Assembly: GCA_034509755.1 (NCBI GenBank)
Contig: CM067541.1
Span: 7,304,001-7,368,000 of the forward strand
Reading direction: 5' to 3'
Length of the DNA: 64,000 bases
Source of the DNA: Anisodus tanguticus
Lineage: Eukaryota > Streptophyta > Magnoliopsida > Solanales > Solanaceae
The notes beneath the pieces were generated by a model. That model made no database searches. It was not told the DNA's origin and saw nothing but the letters and a program-made list of their open reading frames with translations. This document shows, piece after piece, positions 1 through 11,777 of this stretch (the stretch's first letter is position 1; every line of letters begins with the position of its first letter). The position numbers and the translations under genes were made by a program.

Positions 1-2951
1 ATATTTTTCTTTATGGTTGAAAATCCACATAGATTGAATTATATTAGCATTAGATGGATGAGGTACTAAATCTCATGTCCTATTTGTAATTAGAGCATGA
101 TATTCATCATCCATGACCATTTTTCAATTCGGGTCTTTTAGAGCAGATACTGGATTACGAGGCAAGGGTGATTTTGAGACCTGGGTGTGAAGGCTATATT
201 TTGCATTGGGTTTGACAATTCCATGTTGACTACGGGTGATCGGACGGTTTGTTGGGCCAGTGGACTGGACGCCACTAACCGTGGAGTGAGAAATCGAGGG
301 TCCAGTGAGATGTACTGATGGTGCTGGAATTGGGCCCGTTGGGGCTGCCTGGCCCAATGGGCTGGAATTACAGTGTTCAATACTAGTAATAGGTACCGGG
401 CTGTGAAAAAAATGTGTTAGATACGAAAGCTTATCATTATCCAAAAAATAATAGTTAGGGGTCCCGGTGGCATGTAACTTAGCAAAAGAAAATATTGTTT
501 CATCAAATATTACATGACGACTTATAAAGATTCATTTGGAAGAAATGTCGTAACATTGGTAACCGCGATGATGAGTAGGATATCCTAAGAACACACATGT
601 AGTAGACCGGGTTTGGAGTTTTGTGATTGTGGTGGATGGAAAGAGGGGGTAGCAAAGACAACCAAACACTCGTAAGTGATGATATGTGGGCTCTCATAGG
701 TAAATCATTTTTAGGGGAGCTTGGTATGATATATTTTTCTGAGGAAGGACATTCAATAGATAAGTTGCCATTTGGAGTGCATGATGCCAAAATACAGGGG
801 GAAGTGAAGCATGAGAAATAGATGTTCTAACAATATTGTTAATGGTTCTAATTTTACGTTCCGCCTTCCCATTTTGTGATGAAGTATGAGGACAAGACAA
901 ATGCAACTGAAGACCATTTGTTTTGAAAATATTCCAAAACTGTTTATTGTCAAACTCCCCCCATTGTCACATTGTATATTTTTGATATCACGTTCAAATT
1001 GAGTTCAGATGAATGCTCTAAAATTGAGAAACATGGAAAACACTTGTGATTTTTTCGATAAAGGGAATGTCCACAAATAATTAGAGTAGTCATCAAGTAT
1101 AAGCAAATAATATCTATGACCAGAAGAACTCAAAACAGGGGATGTCCAAATATCACAATGTAAAATATCAAATGGCAAAAGAGTGCATGAAGTAGAGAAA
1201 ATAAAAGGCAACTTAATATGTTTACCAAGTGTGCAAGAATGACACTTATTTAGAGTCCGTGTCTGGGTACAAGAAATAAAATTATTTTGTTTAAGAGAAG
1301 CCAAAATAGCCTCTCTCGGATGTCTCAAACGTTGGTGCCATAAAGATTGTGCCAAGGCTGCAAAAACAGAAGGAAACTTGGATTGTTGGGTTGACGAATT
1401 TATTGGATAGAGCTCCCCCTTGCTATCACATCTCATGAAAAGCTTCCCCGTCTGAAAATCATGCACGGAAAAACCAAAGGGGTTAAACCGAACAGATACC
1501 CAATTATCAATTGTAAACTTTCTAACAGAAACCAAGTTTTTGATTAATTTGGGAGCATGAAGGACATTCTTTAAAATTAGGGGTGGGTTTGGCGGTAACA
1601 ATTTGCTAGAACCATAACCTTTTATTGGAATTGAATGGCCATTTCCGACAATTATTCCATTATCATTGCTCAAATTAAAATAGGATGAGAGATTACCTTG
1701 GGATGACGTCATATGTGACGTCGCTCCGGAGTCCATATACCAATTTGAATCCGGTGGATTAAGTCCAAGAGTGTGCATGGCAGACTCAATTTCCGTGGGG
1801 TGGCCCCCTGTTGAATGAGCCTCATGCCACTGGGTCGGTTGAGGCCCACTGCTACTGCCTGTGGCAACAGACCCAGCGAAATGGGCATGCTGGGCCTGTT
1901 GATGTTGCTGCCAGGGAAATGGGCCACTGTTTTGTTTAGGCTGGCCGCAGGCCTTGGGGGGGCTGCACAGCCCCCGATTACCTGCTTGGGGGGGGGTGGG
2001 GCCGAGTGGTACGGCCCAAGGCCCTTGCCCGGCCAGGGTTCTTCTTGCCTGTCCGCCGCCACTACCGTGCCCGCCGTTGCGCCGCCACGACCGCCGCCCC
2101 TGCCGCCGTCCTGCTGCCACTGTCCACCACCATAGTTGGTGTTGCCGCCATTACCGCCGCCACCGAAATTTTGGTGGCCTCCACCTTTGTTATTTCCGCG
2201 ATTTCCACCCTTATTTTTATTATTATGACGTCTTTTTGTCCCTTATTTTGTTGAGAAGGTTCAAAAAAAGTACCATCATGTGAAGGAGTGGCAAACATGG
2301 CGGAATTTGAAGTAGTTGAGGCCTCTTTCACCAAGCCCGACTCTTCAAGTACAAGCATGGACCTTGCTTGATAAAATTGTGGTAGAGGATTACTTTGACG
2401 GATTAGAGTACCCACGCCGCTATACGCGTCGGTGAGACCGCCGACCAACTGCAAGACTAACCGGTTATTAGTAACCGGTGAACCGACGTTTCGTAATTGA
2501 TCGGCCAACACTTTGAGGCGTTGACAATATGTAGAAACATTAGGGAAATCGACATGTCAATGGTTGAGAACTCTTGTTCCAATGAAACAGCGTGAGAGTT
2601 TTGGTTATCTTGAAAAATATCTCGCAAACGTTCCCACGCCGCCATGGCTGTGGAATCCGGTTCCATTATCGTATGCAACAAGTCGGTGGAGATTGTTGCA
2701 TAAATCCAACCAAGGACTGTGACATCAAGTGTATCCCACAATTCCTTGTCTGCATCGTTTGTTATGTCTTTCCCTTTACCGACTTTTTGAGGAATTATAT
2801 GATGAAGAACTTTGTGAGCACGACAACAAATTTTGAATAATTCCGCCCAAGTTGCATAATGAACGGTTTCCATTTCTAGTTTGATGGAAACATGTGTTTT
2901 GATGTTTGAAACAGCAAGGGCAGGGTGAAAAGATGATTTGGATTCAGACAT
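1..2951 (-). pseudogene. copia gag-pol, broken
   Basis: On the minus strand, gag starts near 2951 (MSESKSSFHPALAV...) and runs through a Retrotran_gag-like region into a Gly-rich tail. A frame change follows. Next come the aspartic protease (YMDSGATSHM, about 1720-1740), the GAG-pre-integrase motif (WHQRLRHP), the HHCC-type CHSCTLGKH segment and an integrase core with DILHCDIW and LILDDYSNYLW. Integrase continues in other frames at 690-950. The RT start (DPN-KMVMDDEYHAL, then MWIFNHKEKY) lies at 1-150. Two TGG tryptophan codons read TGA in the RT start, a change typical of methylated C to T decay. No intact product can be made. Confidence 0.9.
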
Positions 2952-3082
2952 AACTGGTTGTGATGAAGGGTAATCAATAATGGAGTGAAAAAAAAATGAA
3001 ATTTTCGGCCACTAGGGTTTTCTCGGGAGGAAGATGACCAAAAATTTGGAAGAAATTAAACTAATTTTGGATCTTTCCTTAA

Positions 3083-3095
3083 GCTCTTGATACCA
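3083..3095 (-). other. retrotransposon primer-binding site (initiator tRNA-Met)
   Basis: The minus strand reads TGGTATCAAGAGC directly after the LTR end. It matches the plant copia primer site that pairs with the 3' end of initiator tRNA-Met. It fixes the LTR boundary at 3096 and the element's orientation. Confidence 0.85.
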
Positions 3096-3335
3096 TGTAA
3101 TAATTCTAGGGTAAGTAGAATATTTTCCTCACTTTATTCATCTTTCAAAGGTCCAATATATACACAATATACATCAATTAGGAAGAGCCAATCATGCCTA
3201 ATCTTCCTAATCAATTCCTAATAATCTTTTACCTAATTTACATAATATTCCTAATTAACATTGTACTACCTACCATATATAATATGATACTACATTAATA
3301 CAAAATCATAATATTAATAACATAATATTCTAACA
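3096..3335 (-). repeat. 5' LTR of copia element
   Basis: 240 bp. On the minus strand it begins TGTTAGAATATT and ends ATTATTACA, immediately before the primer site. The TG...CA ends are canonical. Its partner LTR lies outside the window, so the target duplication cannot be checked. Confidence 0.85.
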
Positions 3336-5399
3336 CAATCAACCCTTGATCAACTTTGCAAAGTGTGGTCTTGAACCTCCGTTTGAGCATGCTTTTAGCC
3401 TTCAAATCTTCTTTTCACGTATTTTTAATGCATTTCAAACTCATGAACGTTAAAAAAAACTGCCATAATATTATTAATATTTTCTTCTACTTTTTTCTGT
3501 AGAATTATTTTTGTTATTTGTCCAACCAATATAGCTCAGCATATTCTTTGTAATCCCTTTAATGTGTTCTGTTTACTGAAGTAAAAATCTAAATCAGTGC
3601 TAAAGTCTGTCCAAATGAAAATGATTTTGTTTAAACAGCCATATCTCCATATCATAACATTTGTGTCTTTATTGAATAATTCTTTTGGTTACCAAAAAAT
3701 TGGTTAGTAACTTGTGATTTTTAGGTAAAATTGAATGATTTGTTTGTTACTATATAAAATTGTTTAATGATTTCCTATGATACTTGAATAAAAGTAAGTG
3801 ACTTTTATGTTATAAAAAATAGTTAGTGATATTGATGCAATAAAATAAAATTGAGTAATAATCTACTAATCAATCCTTAGAAGATTGGTTTGGAAAAATG
3901 TCAATATCTGCCCAAACATAGTGTTTTGTAAAATTAGCCTTATATATACATTTTTTCCATGTGTTTTCAATTTCAATTTTAGGATTCTTTTTAATGTGAA
4001 ATGCTCACTTTATTATTCAATTTCATTGACACGCATAGCCGTTTTCCTGACTTTTTTGTCAATGGAAATTATTGTTTTTCCATAATTCAAGAGCATGTTT
4101 CTCATTGCTTAAAAAAAAAACTCTATTTTCCCAATGAAAAATGTTTAATATTATTTTCTCTTGAATATCGGTGGAAAAAATTTAAATAGTAATGTTTTCA
4201 CAAGAAAAAATTAAGAAGTTTTTCAATGTTTCAATGTGACTTATTTTCCACCATGCGTTTTTTCAGTGAGTTGATTCGGTGAGAATGATATTGAAAAATC
4301 ACAGTTTATAGTATAAATTTTTCATTAAATATCAGTGAAAAAACTTTTATTTCTAGTAATGTATTTGATCCACTTCAAAATTAGGAAACTTAGAAGCATA
4401 TGAATACAAGTAAAGAACACAAAACTCTTATAAAATAAAAAAGAGGGAGAGAGAACATACGCACACTAGGAAGAAAAGAATAGAGTACGCAATTATGAAT
4501 GATTGTGGTGGAATTGTAGCCCCTAGTTACTCTTTTATTATTAATTAGAAATTTTAGGTTCAAACCTTGGGAATAGATAATCGTTTTTGATAAAAAAAAT
4601 ATTTTATTCCACAGAGGAGAACTTTCAGTGTGGATCGGATCGGAATTATTAAGCTCCAACACAATTATCGAAAACTGAAAGAAATTCAAATAAATAGAGT
4701 ATGTTGTATATTCCAATAATAGAATTTTGACATGACTCTTATTTGTAATTCATATGTATGAAACATAATGTTAGTGTAATAATAGTGAAAATCAAATGAG
4801 TGAAGAATAGAGACCTCAAAAACATACGAAAAGAAGATTGTCTTAATCCTATTTCTTGTGAGACATTTAAAACAAACACCCTATTTCTCTTAAAAGTTAC
4901 AAAGTTAAATACTTTATTCAATTTTAAGTTTATCAAAAAGGATAGTAATTTGTTTCGTAATCAAATTTGCTACTTTAGTAGGAGTAATATTTATGCATCT
5001 TCACGTATATTTAATAAATTTGGTATAAGAAAAACAATATAATATTTTTAGTACAAGGAGAAAACCAAAAGGACAAGCAGATAGATAATAATAAAAAAGA
5101 GGTAAAAAGAGAACGAATAAGGCAAGCAACCGAATCCAAGCTAGCCAAGAGATTCCCACTTCTTTGTAACGAACGATAAAAAATTATTTGTACTTGATAT
5201 TTAAATTATTTAATAAATATATATTTTAATTTTAGTTTATTATTTAATTATAGCAAATTAATATAATTTTCTATAAATATTGATTAAAATGACGCTTCTT
5301 TATTTAAGGAGGTATATATTCCAGTTCAAATAATCCGGGGGGGGGGGAGGGGAGGGGAGGGGATAATAAGCCCACAAAGTTTAGTTATATTATAGCAAA
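3336..5399. other. intergenic, AT-rich, no gene seen
   Basis: The open frames here are short, AT-rich and without recognisable motifs on either strand. The only notable item is a G-run tract just before the retrotransposon at 5400. Confidence 0.6.
5337..5362 (+). repeat. G-run tract, possible G-quadruplex
   Basis: Eleven G are followed by three blocks of GGGG, each separated by a single A. Four or more G-runs with one-base loops meet the usual G4 motif. The tract lies about 40 bp upstream of the E2 insertion site. Confidence 0.6.
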
Positions 5400-6638
5400 T
5401 GTTGGAAATTTGCCTTTGGCGGGAGTTGCGACCGACCAACTTTAACGGCTTAAACACTAGTGTAACGTATGTTGGAGAATCCGGTTCTTCACACATGCAT
5501 GATCTACTAAGTACGTAGATAACCGTAGGGCCAAGAATCATCAAATTTCATTGAGAAATGAAAGAGATATTGGTTCACGAAGTAAGGTGTTTGAAGCATG
5601 GAAAGTGTGGTATTGTGTGTAATTCTCCCTCATCGGTAGAGGAAGAAAGAATTGTTGTGTATATAAGATTCGAAATTGGTTTGGGGTTTGGGACCCCAAG
5701 GGGTATCCCATGTGTTTAAAGGAGGGAGGACCTAGATGTGCTTCGGTTCGAGGAAAGACCACACGCGCGCCGCCGCCCGCCCGTCCGCCGGTTCGGGTTT
5801 TCGAGTTTGGTTCTTGGGTCTTGGGTCTTGGGTCTTGGGTCTTCGATATTATCTTTTTGGAAAACTTTGCCGAAGTACGGTTTGATCCCGAAGTTTCCGG
5901 ATGTACGGTTCGGACCGAATTCTTTCGGATTTACGATTTGGTCCCGAAGTTTCAAGATGTGTAGTTTGGTCCCTCAAGTTTCCAAAATCTGGACGAGTCA
6001 AAGCGAGTTGCCAAGCACTCAATTCAGCCATTTATTTTGGCTGAATTACTCCTCCTATAATGGCCAAATCCGTTGGTCTTTCACCATTTATGTTGGTGGC
6101 TTTACTACCTCCATAATGGCCATTATTTGGCTATTATGGAGCGAGTTTTTCAGCCCCCCTCCCTCACCTATATAAACACCCCCTTACACCATTGTTGAGC
6201 ACTAAGACATATGCACGAAAATACATAAACGGATGCGAGAAAAAAAGTGCACGAAAATACACAACCGAAATAGTTTTCTTCCTACAACTTCCAAGCATCA
6301 TTTCGTTACTCAATATTCTTCACGGTAGCTCTTGAGTTTCCTTTGCTCAAGGTTCCATTCTTTGTTTTATCTTGGGAGACAAATTGTCCGGGACGTATAA
6401 AGGATACATACGGGGCAATATTGTCTTAAGGACGAGTGCTACACTCGACTCAGCAAGAACATTTTACATTTTTCCGTCTTCTACAAAACTGGAATTTCCA
6501 GTTTTTACTTGTGTAACGATTGTAATTTCAGATTCCATGTTGAATTATTGAAATCTTTATTTATCCTTTCGAATACTTGTAATAGTTAAATACTTCCCGT
6601 ACTACTTTATAAAGTACCATAGAGCAAAACTCCCAACA
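5400..6638 (+). repeat. 5' LTR of E2
   Basis: 1239 bp, TG...CA ends. In order it holds a GC-rich stretch (about 5755-5800), an array of the heptamer GGGTCTT (about 5815-5840), several diverged copies of a unit containing GGTCCCGAAGTTTC (about 5870-5990), a TATA box and a conserved R/U5 segment (TGTCTTAAGGACGAGTG). Repeated units upstream of TATA resemble U3 enhancer arrays known from tobacco Tnt1/Tto1; that role is inferred. Confidence 0.92.
6169..6176 (+). promoter_or_regulatory. TATA box of E2 5' LTR
   Basis: TATATAAA in a TC-rich context, conserved in all four LTR copies of this family (also near 11301, 26809 and 32266). It would place the transcript start around 6200, so the repeats upstream belong to U3. 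Confidence 0.65.
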
Positions 6639-6639
6639 A

Positions 6640-6654
6640 CTTAAGACAATATTG
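6640..6654 (+). other. candidate primer-binding site complementary to own LTR
   Basis: The 15 bases CTTAAGACAATATTG begin two bases after the LTR, where the primer site should be. They do not resemble the initiator-tRNA primer site used by the other copia elements here. They are the exact reverse complement of 6416-6430 in this element's LTR, downstream of the TATA box. Self-priming is an inference; see findings. Confidence 0.45.
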
Positions 6655-6681
6655 TGTTGTATTACTATTAGTGTTCGAAAG

Positions 6682-6909
6682 ATGTCGGTCAAAAGTTGTG
6701 TGACCAAATCTGGATATGGCAATGGTTTTCTGGTAGAAGAGAGTGATGATGATGAACGTGTTCATGGTGTCACCGCTACCAAGAACGGTTGGAACAAGCG
6801 CTCTCGAGAGCCTGAGGATGTCAACTGGGACAAGAGGAGAAGACTGAAGATGCTATTCTATCTTGTAGCGAGAAGGCCTATATCTGTCCCGGACAAAGGA
6901 TCCGAATAA
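6682..6909 (+). CDS. short conserved ORF of the E2/E3 family, unassigned
   Basis: The ATG chosen (MSVKSCVTKSGYGN) is the one shared with the sister element at 27315. The product is acidic near the start (EESDDDE) and then has basic clusters (KRSREPED...DKRRR) like a bipartite nuclear localisation signal. This copy ends early by frameshift (75 residues against 98 in the sister). It occupies the place of the gag N-terminus but shows no gag motif that I recognise. Function unknown; it may be only the residue of a longer frame. Confidence 0.35.
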   Translation: MSVKSCVTKSGYGNGFLVEESDDDERVHGVTATKNGWNKRSREPEDVNWDKRRRLKMLFYLVARRPISVPDKGSE

Positions 6910-7350
6910 TGCCGAGAAGGAAATGGACACTCAGTCGATGAAGTGACCGAAGTGAGCCCAGAATCCGAAATTGGGATAAGTAGTTTTTCTTACTTGTCAA
7001 GAATAAAGATTAAATTATGTCTGATTAAAAATGGATTAAAGTAAGGAGGAATATGAAAATAATTTATATTCCTTATGCTTTAACAAATCAGAAGTTTAAT
7101 CTCATCTTCTTTTCCGTTTAAAGATTGGATTTTGTAAACGACTTAAGAAGATCCGTTCTTTTAAGTGTAATTACTAAAGTGTGTAAAGTATGTTCGCACA
7201 TACGAGGGAGTAAGATCCACTGACTGTGCGAAAACTGTTATCACTCTTAAGTAAGCGCCAAGAATTATCTGGGCACCAATCATAACGGAAGAAGTCTAAA
7301 AGTTAATGGCGTTGAGCCTGTCATATTATTTGGCCGAAGATCCTTCATAG

Positions 7351-7550
7351 GATGATATTGGACACTCAGTCATACAAAGCCTCCGGGCGATTGGAGTCGA
7401 CCAAAATTCCTTTGATAGGATGATATTGGACACTCAGTCATACAAAGCCTCCGGGCGACTAGAGTGGGCTGAAATTCCTTTGATATGGTGATATTGGACA
7501 CTTAGTCATATAAAGCCTCTGGGCGACTGGAGTGGGGGCCAAAATTCATT
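7351..7550 (+). repeat. 68-bp tandem repeat in E2 interior
   Basis: Three successive units start near 7351, 7419 and 7487. Each contains GATATTGGACACTCAGTCAT followed by AAGCCTCCGGGCGA. The sister element has two units (around 28106-28215), so copy number varies in the family. Confidence 0.8.
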
Positions 7551-8014
7551 TCATAGGAAAAGTAATAGACACCTAGTAAGGTGGGCCAGAGTTTCCAGGT
7601 CCTGAATGATCTGAAGGCCTAAATAAAGGCAGTAAAGAAATTGGACACTCAGTCTGCCAAAGCAACTGCAGTGGGCCAAAGTATCGCGATCACATATGAT
7701 CCGGTTACACCCTAACCACGGGCAAAAGGTTGTTCATGTGAAGCAACGCCACCTCTAAAGTAGAAGGGTTGGAGAGATTGTCCTCAATAGGACTTCAGGG
7801 AATGAGATCACTCAAAGATGAGGTGATACATGTCCCAAACTTGGTTAAAAGGACGATGTTGGTCAAACCTGGTTTGAGACTAGTCCAACAGGTCTGTAAT
7901 AACTAAGAATGGTGCAGTATGTCTGTAGCCAAATGAATGATATATTTGTAATCCGTGCATCTATGCCATCATAGATTAAGACACGTTAAATAGCAAGTCA
8001 TTAAAAAGCTAACG

Positions 8015-9800
8015 ATGTTGAGATTGTTGCCTTCTGACGACATAAACCCTCAAAATAAATGTGAGGTAGATGAAGAGGCAAAATCACCTTCCAAATTCCG
8101 TCAAGGGAATAGCGAAAGAAGCACTGCTCCTCTAGAACTTAGTCACACCTACTCGGGTGATTTGAAGTTTATACAAAATAGAGGGGGGAGACAAGTACGT
8201 TGTGATCTTCATTGATGATGGTACAACGTATGGAATCCTTTGTTTGTTAAAAAGCAAAGATGAAGTTGTTGAAGCGGATAAGCGCTACAAAGCAGAAGTT
8301 GAATATCAACTAAGCCTACGGATTGAGAAATTCGTAGTGATAGAGGGGGAGAATGTGAAGCATCGTTCATTAAACGAATGTTCATTTCTCACCTCGTCTA
8401 ACGGTGTTAGCCAAGCGCGAAGTCGTACGCCCAAATTATGAGGGGTAGCTTGGTAAAAGATGGGCTACCGAAACGGGTCAAGTTCGACCTAAGCGTAGAT
8501 TGCATATCCACCGTATCCGCAAATAACAAGAGTGTTGATCGCCTCTTGGCGTCAAAGAATGCTTGAATTCTTTGGAGATAACTTTCCTTGGAAAAGGAAA
8601 AAAGGAGTAATTGCTCAAGGTTACCAAGAACCCGCGAGGGCTCGATTGTCCGGAACTAGACGTTCCGTATCTTCATGACTCGAAAGTTCCGTCTATCGGA
8701 ACTTAATATTCCGGATCCGAGAACTCGGGGATTCTAGATGTTGAACCAAGACGGAGCAAAGAGGGGACAAAGACTTGTTCCAGTCCTTCTAGCTTGTATG
8801 GTTGAGAACGAACCATGGACAATTAACAAATAATTGTTATCTCCAAAAGCGCCGCTTTGGAAAGAAGCTAAAGGGAGAAATAGATTCCATATATAGAACC
8901 ATACGTGTGTAATAGTTAATCTTCCTCCGGAAAAGAACCTTTGGGTTGTAAAAAGTGCTCCCCACGTGAGTAGCTTCACATCCGGGGCCATTGTAATCTT
9001 ACATGGCATGGGTGTTGAAACGACCTTCCAAACCGGAGAGTTGGAAGAAGAGGATCGAATTGGTTTGCCGAACTGTTGGGCTTCTTCCCGAACTTTCATT
9101 TTGGTCCCCGAAATGTTAACATTTTGGTCCCGAAAGTCTCGGATAAAAACGAAACAATGAATCGATCACGAAACATTGACTCGAAGTTAGAAAGCCAACG
9201 GTTGGAAAACCAACGGTCTTAGAGTGAAAATCATATTGAAACAAAGTCTCGATATGAAAGATATGAGTATCACGAGATGACATCTTAGGAATTGGATTTC
9301 TAAGACATCTAACGGACTGGTCGATAGTTGACAGTCTCGTTGAAGCCACCAATGGATATGAATCATAGAACCGATTGGAATCATGGTGCACCCATAGACA
9401 AGGAGCGATATGCTCGGGTCACGTGTAGTTCAATGTATTGTACACACTACAACCGACTCGGTATCGTCCAACAAACAGATCGGTTGAACTAAGGTTCACC
9501 GATGATCTTAATACATGATCAATAGAAGGCGTTAAGTCGGATATGACGATATCCGAATTATTCGCTTATCTACGGATTATAGTATTCTCGGATGTCCGGC
9601 GGTTACGAGAGAACACGGTGATGCAACTGGACATCGGATCCGAAGAACACCAAAGCCACAAGTAAATGTGTATGGTGGTTCTTGGAAAATCCTCTAAGCA
9701 AACTTGCATCGACCGATTCATGATGGTATCGGAGTTTATCGCTTTATACAAAGCATGAAAGAAGTTGAGTAACTTCACGACTCATTAGAGGACGTCCCTT
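8015..9800 (+). pseudogene. remnants of copia integrase, RT and RNase H in E2
   Basis: 8145-8350 reads, over one frameshift, as GDLKFIQNRGG then IFIDDGTTYGILCLLKSKDEV, a copia integrase core. 8780-8960 has NEPWTINK, GEIDSIYRT and NLPPEKEPLGCK-like pieces of the RT N-terminus. 9390-9760 has DKERYA and GSWKSSKQTCIDRFM plus SEFIALYKA, which match the RNase H part. Many indels separate the pieces. The same frameshift in the run of six G near 8185 is present in the sister element. Confidence 0.75.
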
Positions 9801-10527
9801 ATTGGGAGAAACCCGTGCCTTCGGCAGTTCTACATCGTGGCTAGCCGGTCGGCTTTAGGAAGGACACGGATGACGGCGTCGGACATATCTGTCACGATCC
9901 GTCGGAGACATAAGACCGTATGGCGAGTTGATCATCACGGGTGTCACTTCCTTATTTACTAACTAAGGGACTACCCGGAGATCAAGTGTTTCGCCTGTCT
10001 AGGGGAATGGGCTTAAAACCCAAAATATACGAACCAATACGGTGGAAACCCAACCTTACGAACCTGGAGATCCCGGTAATTTGGTTCAATGGGAAAACTA
10101 AGTTGTAAAGGTTCAGTTGATCGCTTCGGCCGAAGCATGAGCACTTCGGATAGTGATTTCGAAAAGAAACACCAAATCCAAAGCCGTTCCGCGATAGACG
10201 TTAAGTGCTATCTGCAAGTATGGGTAAAGGTTAAGTTTTCAAAACTCGTAATGATCCTCAACGGTTGAGGTTAGGTCTTTGGGAAACTTTTAATGGTTCC
10301 TAACACTTGTGAAGTGGGGTATAGCAGGATACCTTGTAGGAGACCACCTATTTAAGTGCGAGGACGGCCGCCTCAAATTGAACGCACTTAAGAATCCAAG
10401 ACGTTGTCCATGGCCAAAACGGACAAAACATTACGAAGAAGAGAGTAAGGGAATTTGTTGTGTTGGTACCGTTGTCTTGGCTTACACTAAACACCGACGG
10501 TTCAAGACATCACGTTCACCGCGCAAG

Positions 10528-11777
10528 TGTTGGAAATTTGCCTTTGGCGGGAGTTGCGACCGACCAACTTTAACGGCTTAAACACTAGTGTAACGTATGT
10601 TGGAGAATCCGGTTCTTCACACATGCATGATCTACTAAGTACGTAGATAACCGTAGGGCCAAGAATCGTCAAATTTCATTGAGAAATGAAAGAGATATTG
10701 GTTCACGAAGTAAGGTGTTTGAAGCATGGAAAGTGTGGTATTGTGTGTAATTCTCCCTCATCGGTAGAGGAAGAAAGAATTGTTGTGTATATAAGATTCG
10801 AAATTGGTTTGGGGTTTGGGACCCCAAGGGGTATCCCATGTGTTTAAAGGAGGGAGGACCTAGATGTGCTTCGGTTCGAGGAAAGACCACGCGCGCGCCG
10901 CCGCCCGTCCCGTCCGGGTTCGGGTTTCCGAGGTTCGGGTCTCGGGTCACGGGTGGGTCTTGGGTCTTGGGTCTTGGGTCTTCGATATTATCTTTTTGGG
11001 CCGAAGTACGAGTTTGATCCCGAAGTTTCCGGATGTACGGTTCGGACGAATTCTTTCGGATTTACGAGTTTGGTCCCCGAAGTTTCAAGATGTGCAGTTT
11101 GGTCCCTCAAGTTTCCAAAATCGGACGGTCAAAAAGCGGTTGCCAAGCACTCAATTCAGCCATTTATTTTGGGTGAATTACTCCTCCTATAATGGCCAAA
11201 TCCGTTGGTCTTTCACCATTTATGTTGGTGGCTTTACTACCTCCATAATGGCCATTATTTGGCTATTATAGAGGCGAGCTTTTTCAGCCCCTCCCTCACC
11301 TATATAAACACCCCCTTACACCATTGTTGAGCACTAAGACATATGCACGAAAATACATAAACAGATGCGAGAAAAAACAAGTGCACGAAAATACACAACC
11401 GAAATAGTTTTCTTCCTACAACTTCCAAGCATCATTTCGTTACTCAATATTCTTCACGGTAGCTCTTGAGTTTCCTTTGCTCAAGGATTCCATTCTTTGT
11501 TTTATCTTGGGAGACAAATTGTCCGGGACGTATAAAGGATACATACGGGGCAATATTGTCTTAAGGATGAGTGCTACACTCGACTCAAAGCAAAAACATT
11601 TTACATTTTTCCGTTTTCTACAAAAGCTGGAATTTCCAGCTTTTTTACTTGTGTAACGATTGTAATTTCGATTCCATGTTGAATTATTGAAATCTTTATT
11701 TATCCTTTCGAATACTTGTAATAGTTAAATACTTCCCGTACTGCTTTATAAAGTACCATAGAGCAAAACTCCCAACA
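10528..11777 (+). repeat. 3' LTR of E2
   Basis: 1250 bp, direct repeat of the 5' LTR with identical ends. It differs mainly in the GC-rich and heptamer region (about 10900-10985), where GGGTCAC units appear. It joins the interior directly after GCGCAA with no polypurine tract. Confidence 0.92.

Larger units (their letters stand above)
1..3335 (-). mobile_element. Ty1/copia retrotransposon, 5' part, cut by window edge
   Basis: The element reads on the minus strand, from a 240-bp 5' LTR at its right end through a primer site, gag, protease, integrase and the start of reverse transcriptase. The RT, RNase H and 3' LTR lie beyond position 1. The order PR-INT-RT is that of Ty1/copia. The protease motif (DSGATSH), the short LTR and the TGGTATCAAGAGC primer site suggest the Ale/Retrofit lineage. 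It belongs to the same lineage as the element at 33.3-40.3 kb. Frameshifts and stops show that it is dead. Confidence 0.9.
5400..11777 (+). mobile_element. defective copia retrotransposon E2, complete span
   Basis: Two direct LTRs (TGTTGGAAATTTGCC...CCCAACA) flank 3.9 kb of interior. The 5-bp target duplication GCAAA is perfect at 5395-5399 and 11778-11782. The interior holds a short conserved ORF, tandem repeats and frame-shattered integrase, RT and RNase H remnants in copia order. It is the sister of the element at 26.0-32.7 kb and more distantly related to the one at 45.1-48.4 kb. Compared with its sister it lacks about 150 bp, including the polypurine tract, just before the 3' LTR. Confidence 0.93.

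Noticed and set aside
5541..5762. A 73-residue minus-strand frame repeated almost identically at 10.7, 26.2 and partly 31.6 kb
   Set aside because: It lies antisense in the four LTR copies. Its conservation follows from the similarity of the LTR DNA, and it breaks in the fourth copy.
5710..6175. Plus-strand frames in the LTRs with repeated SWVLGLGS-like peptides
   Set aside because: They are translations of the GGGTCTT heptamer array and vary freely between LTRs; not a conserved protein.
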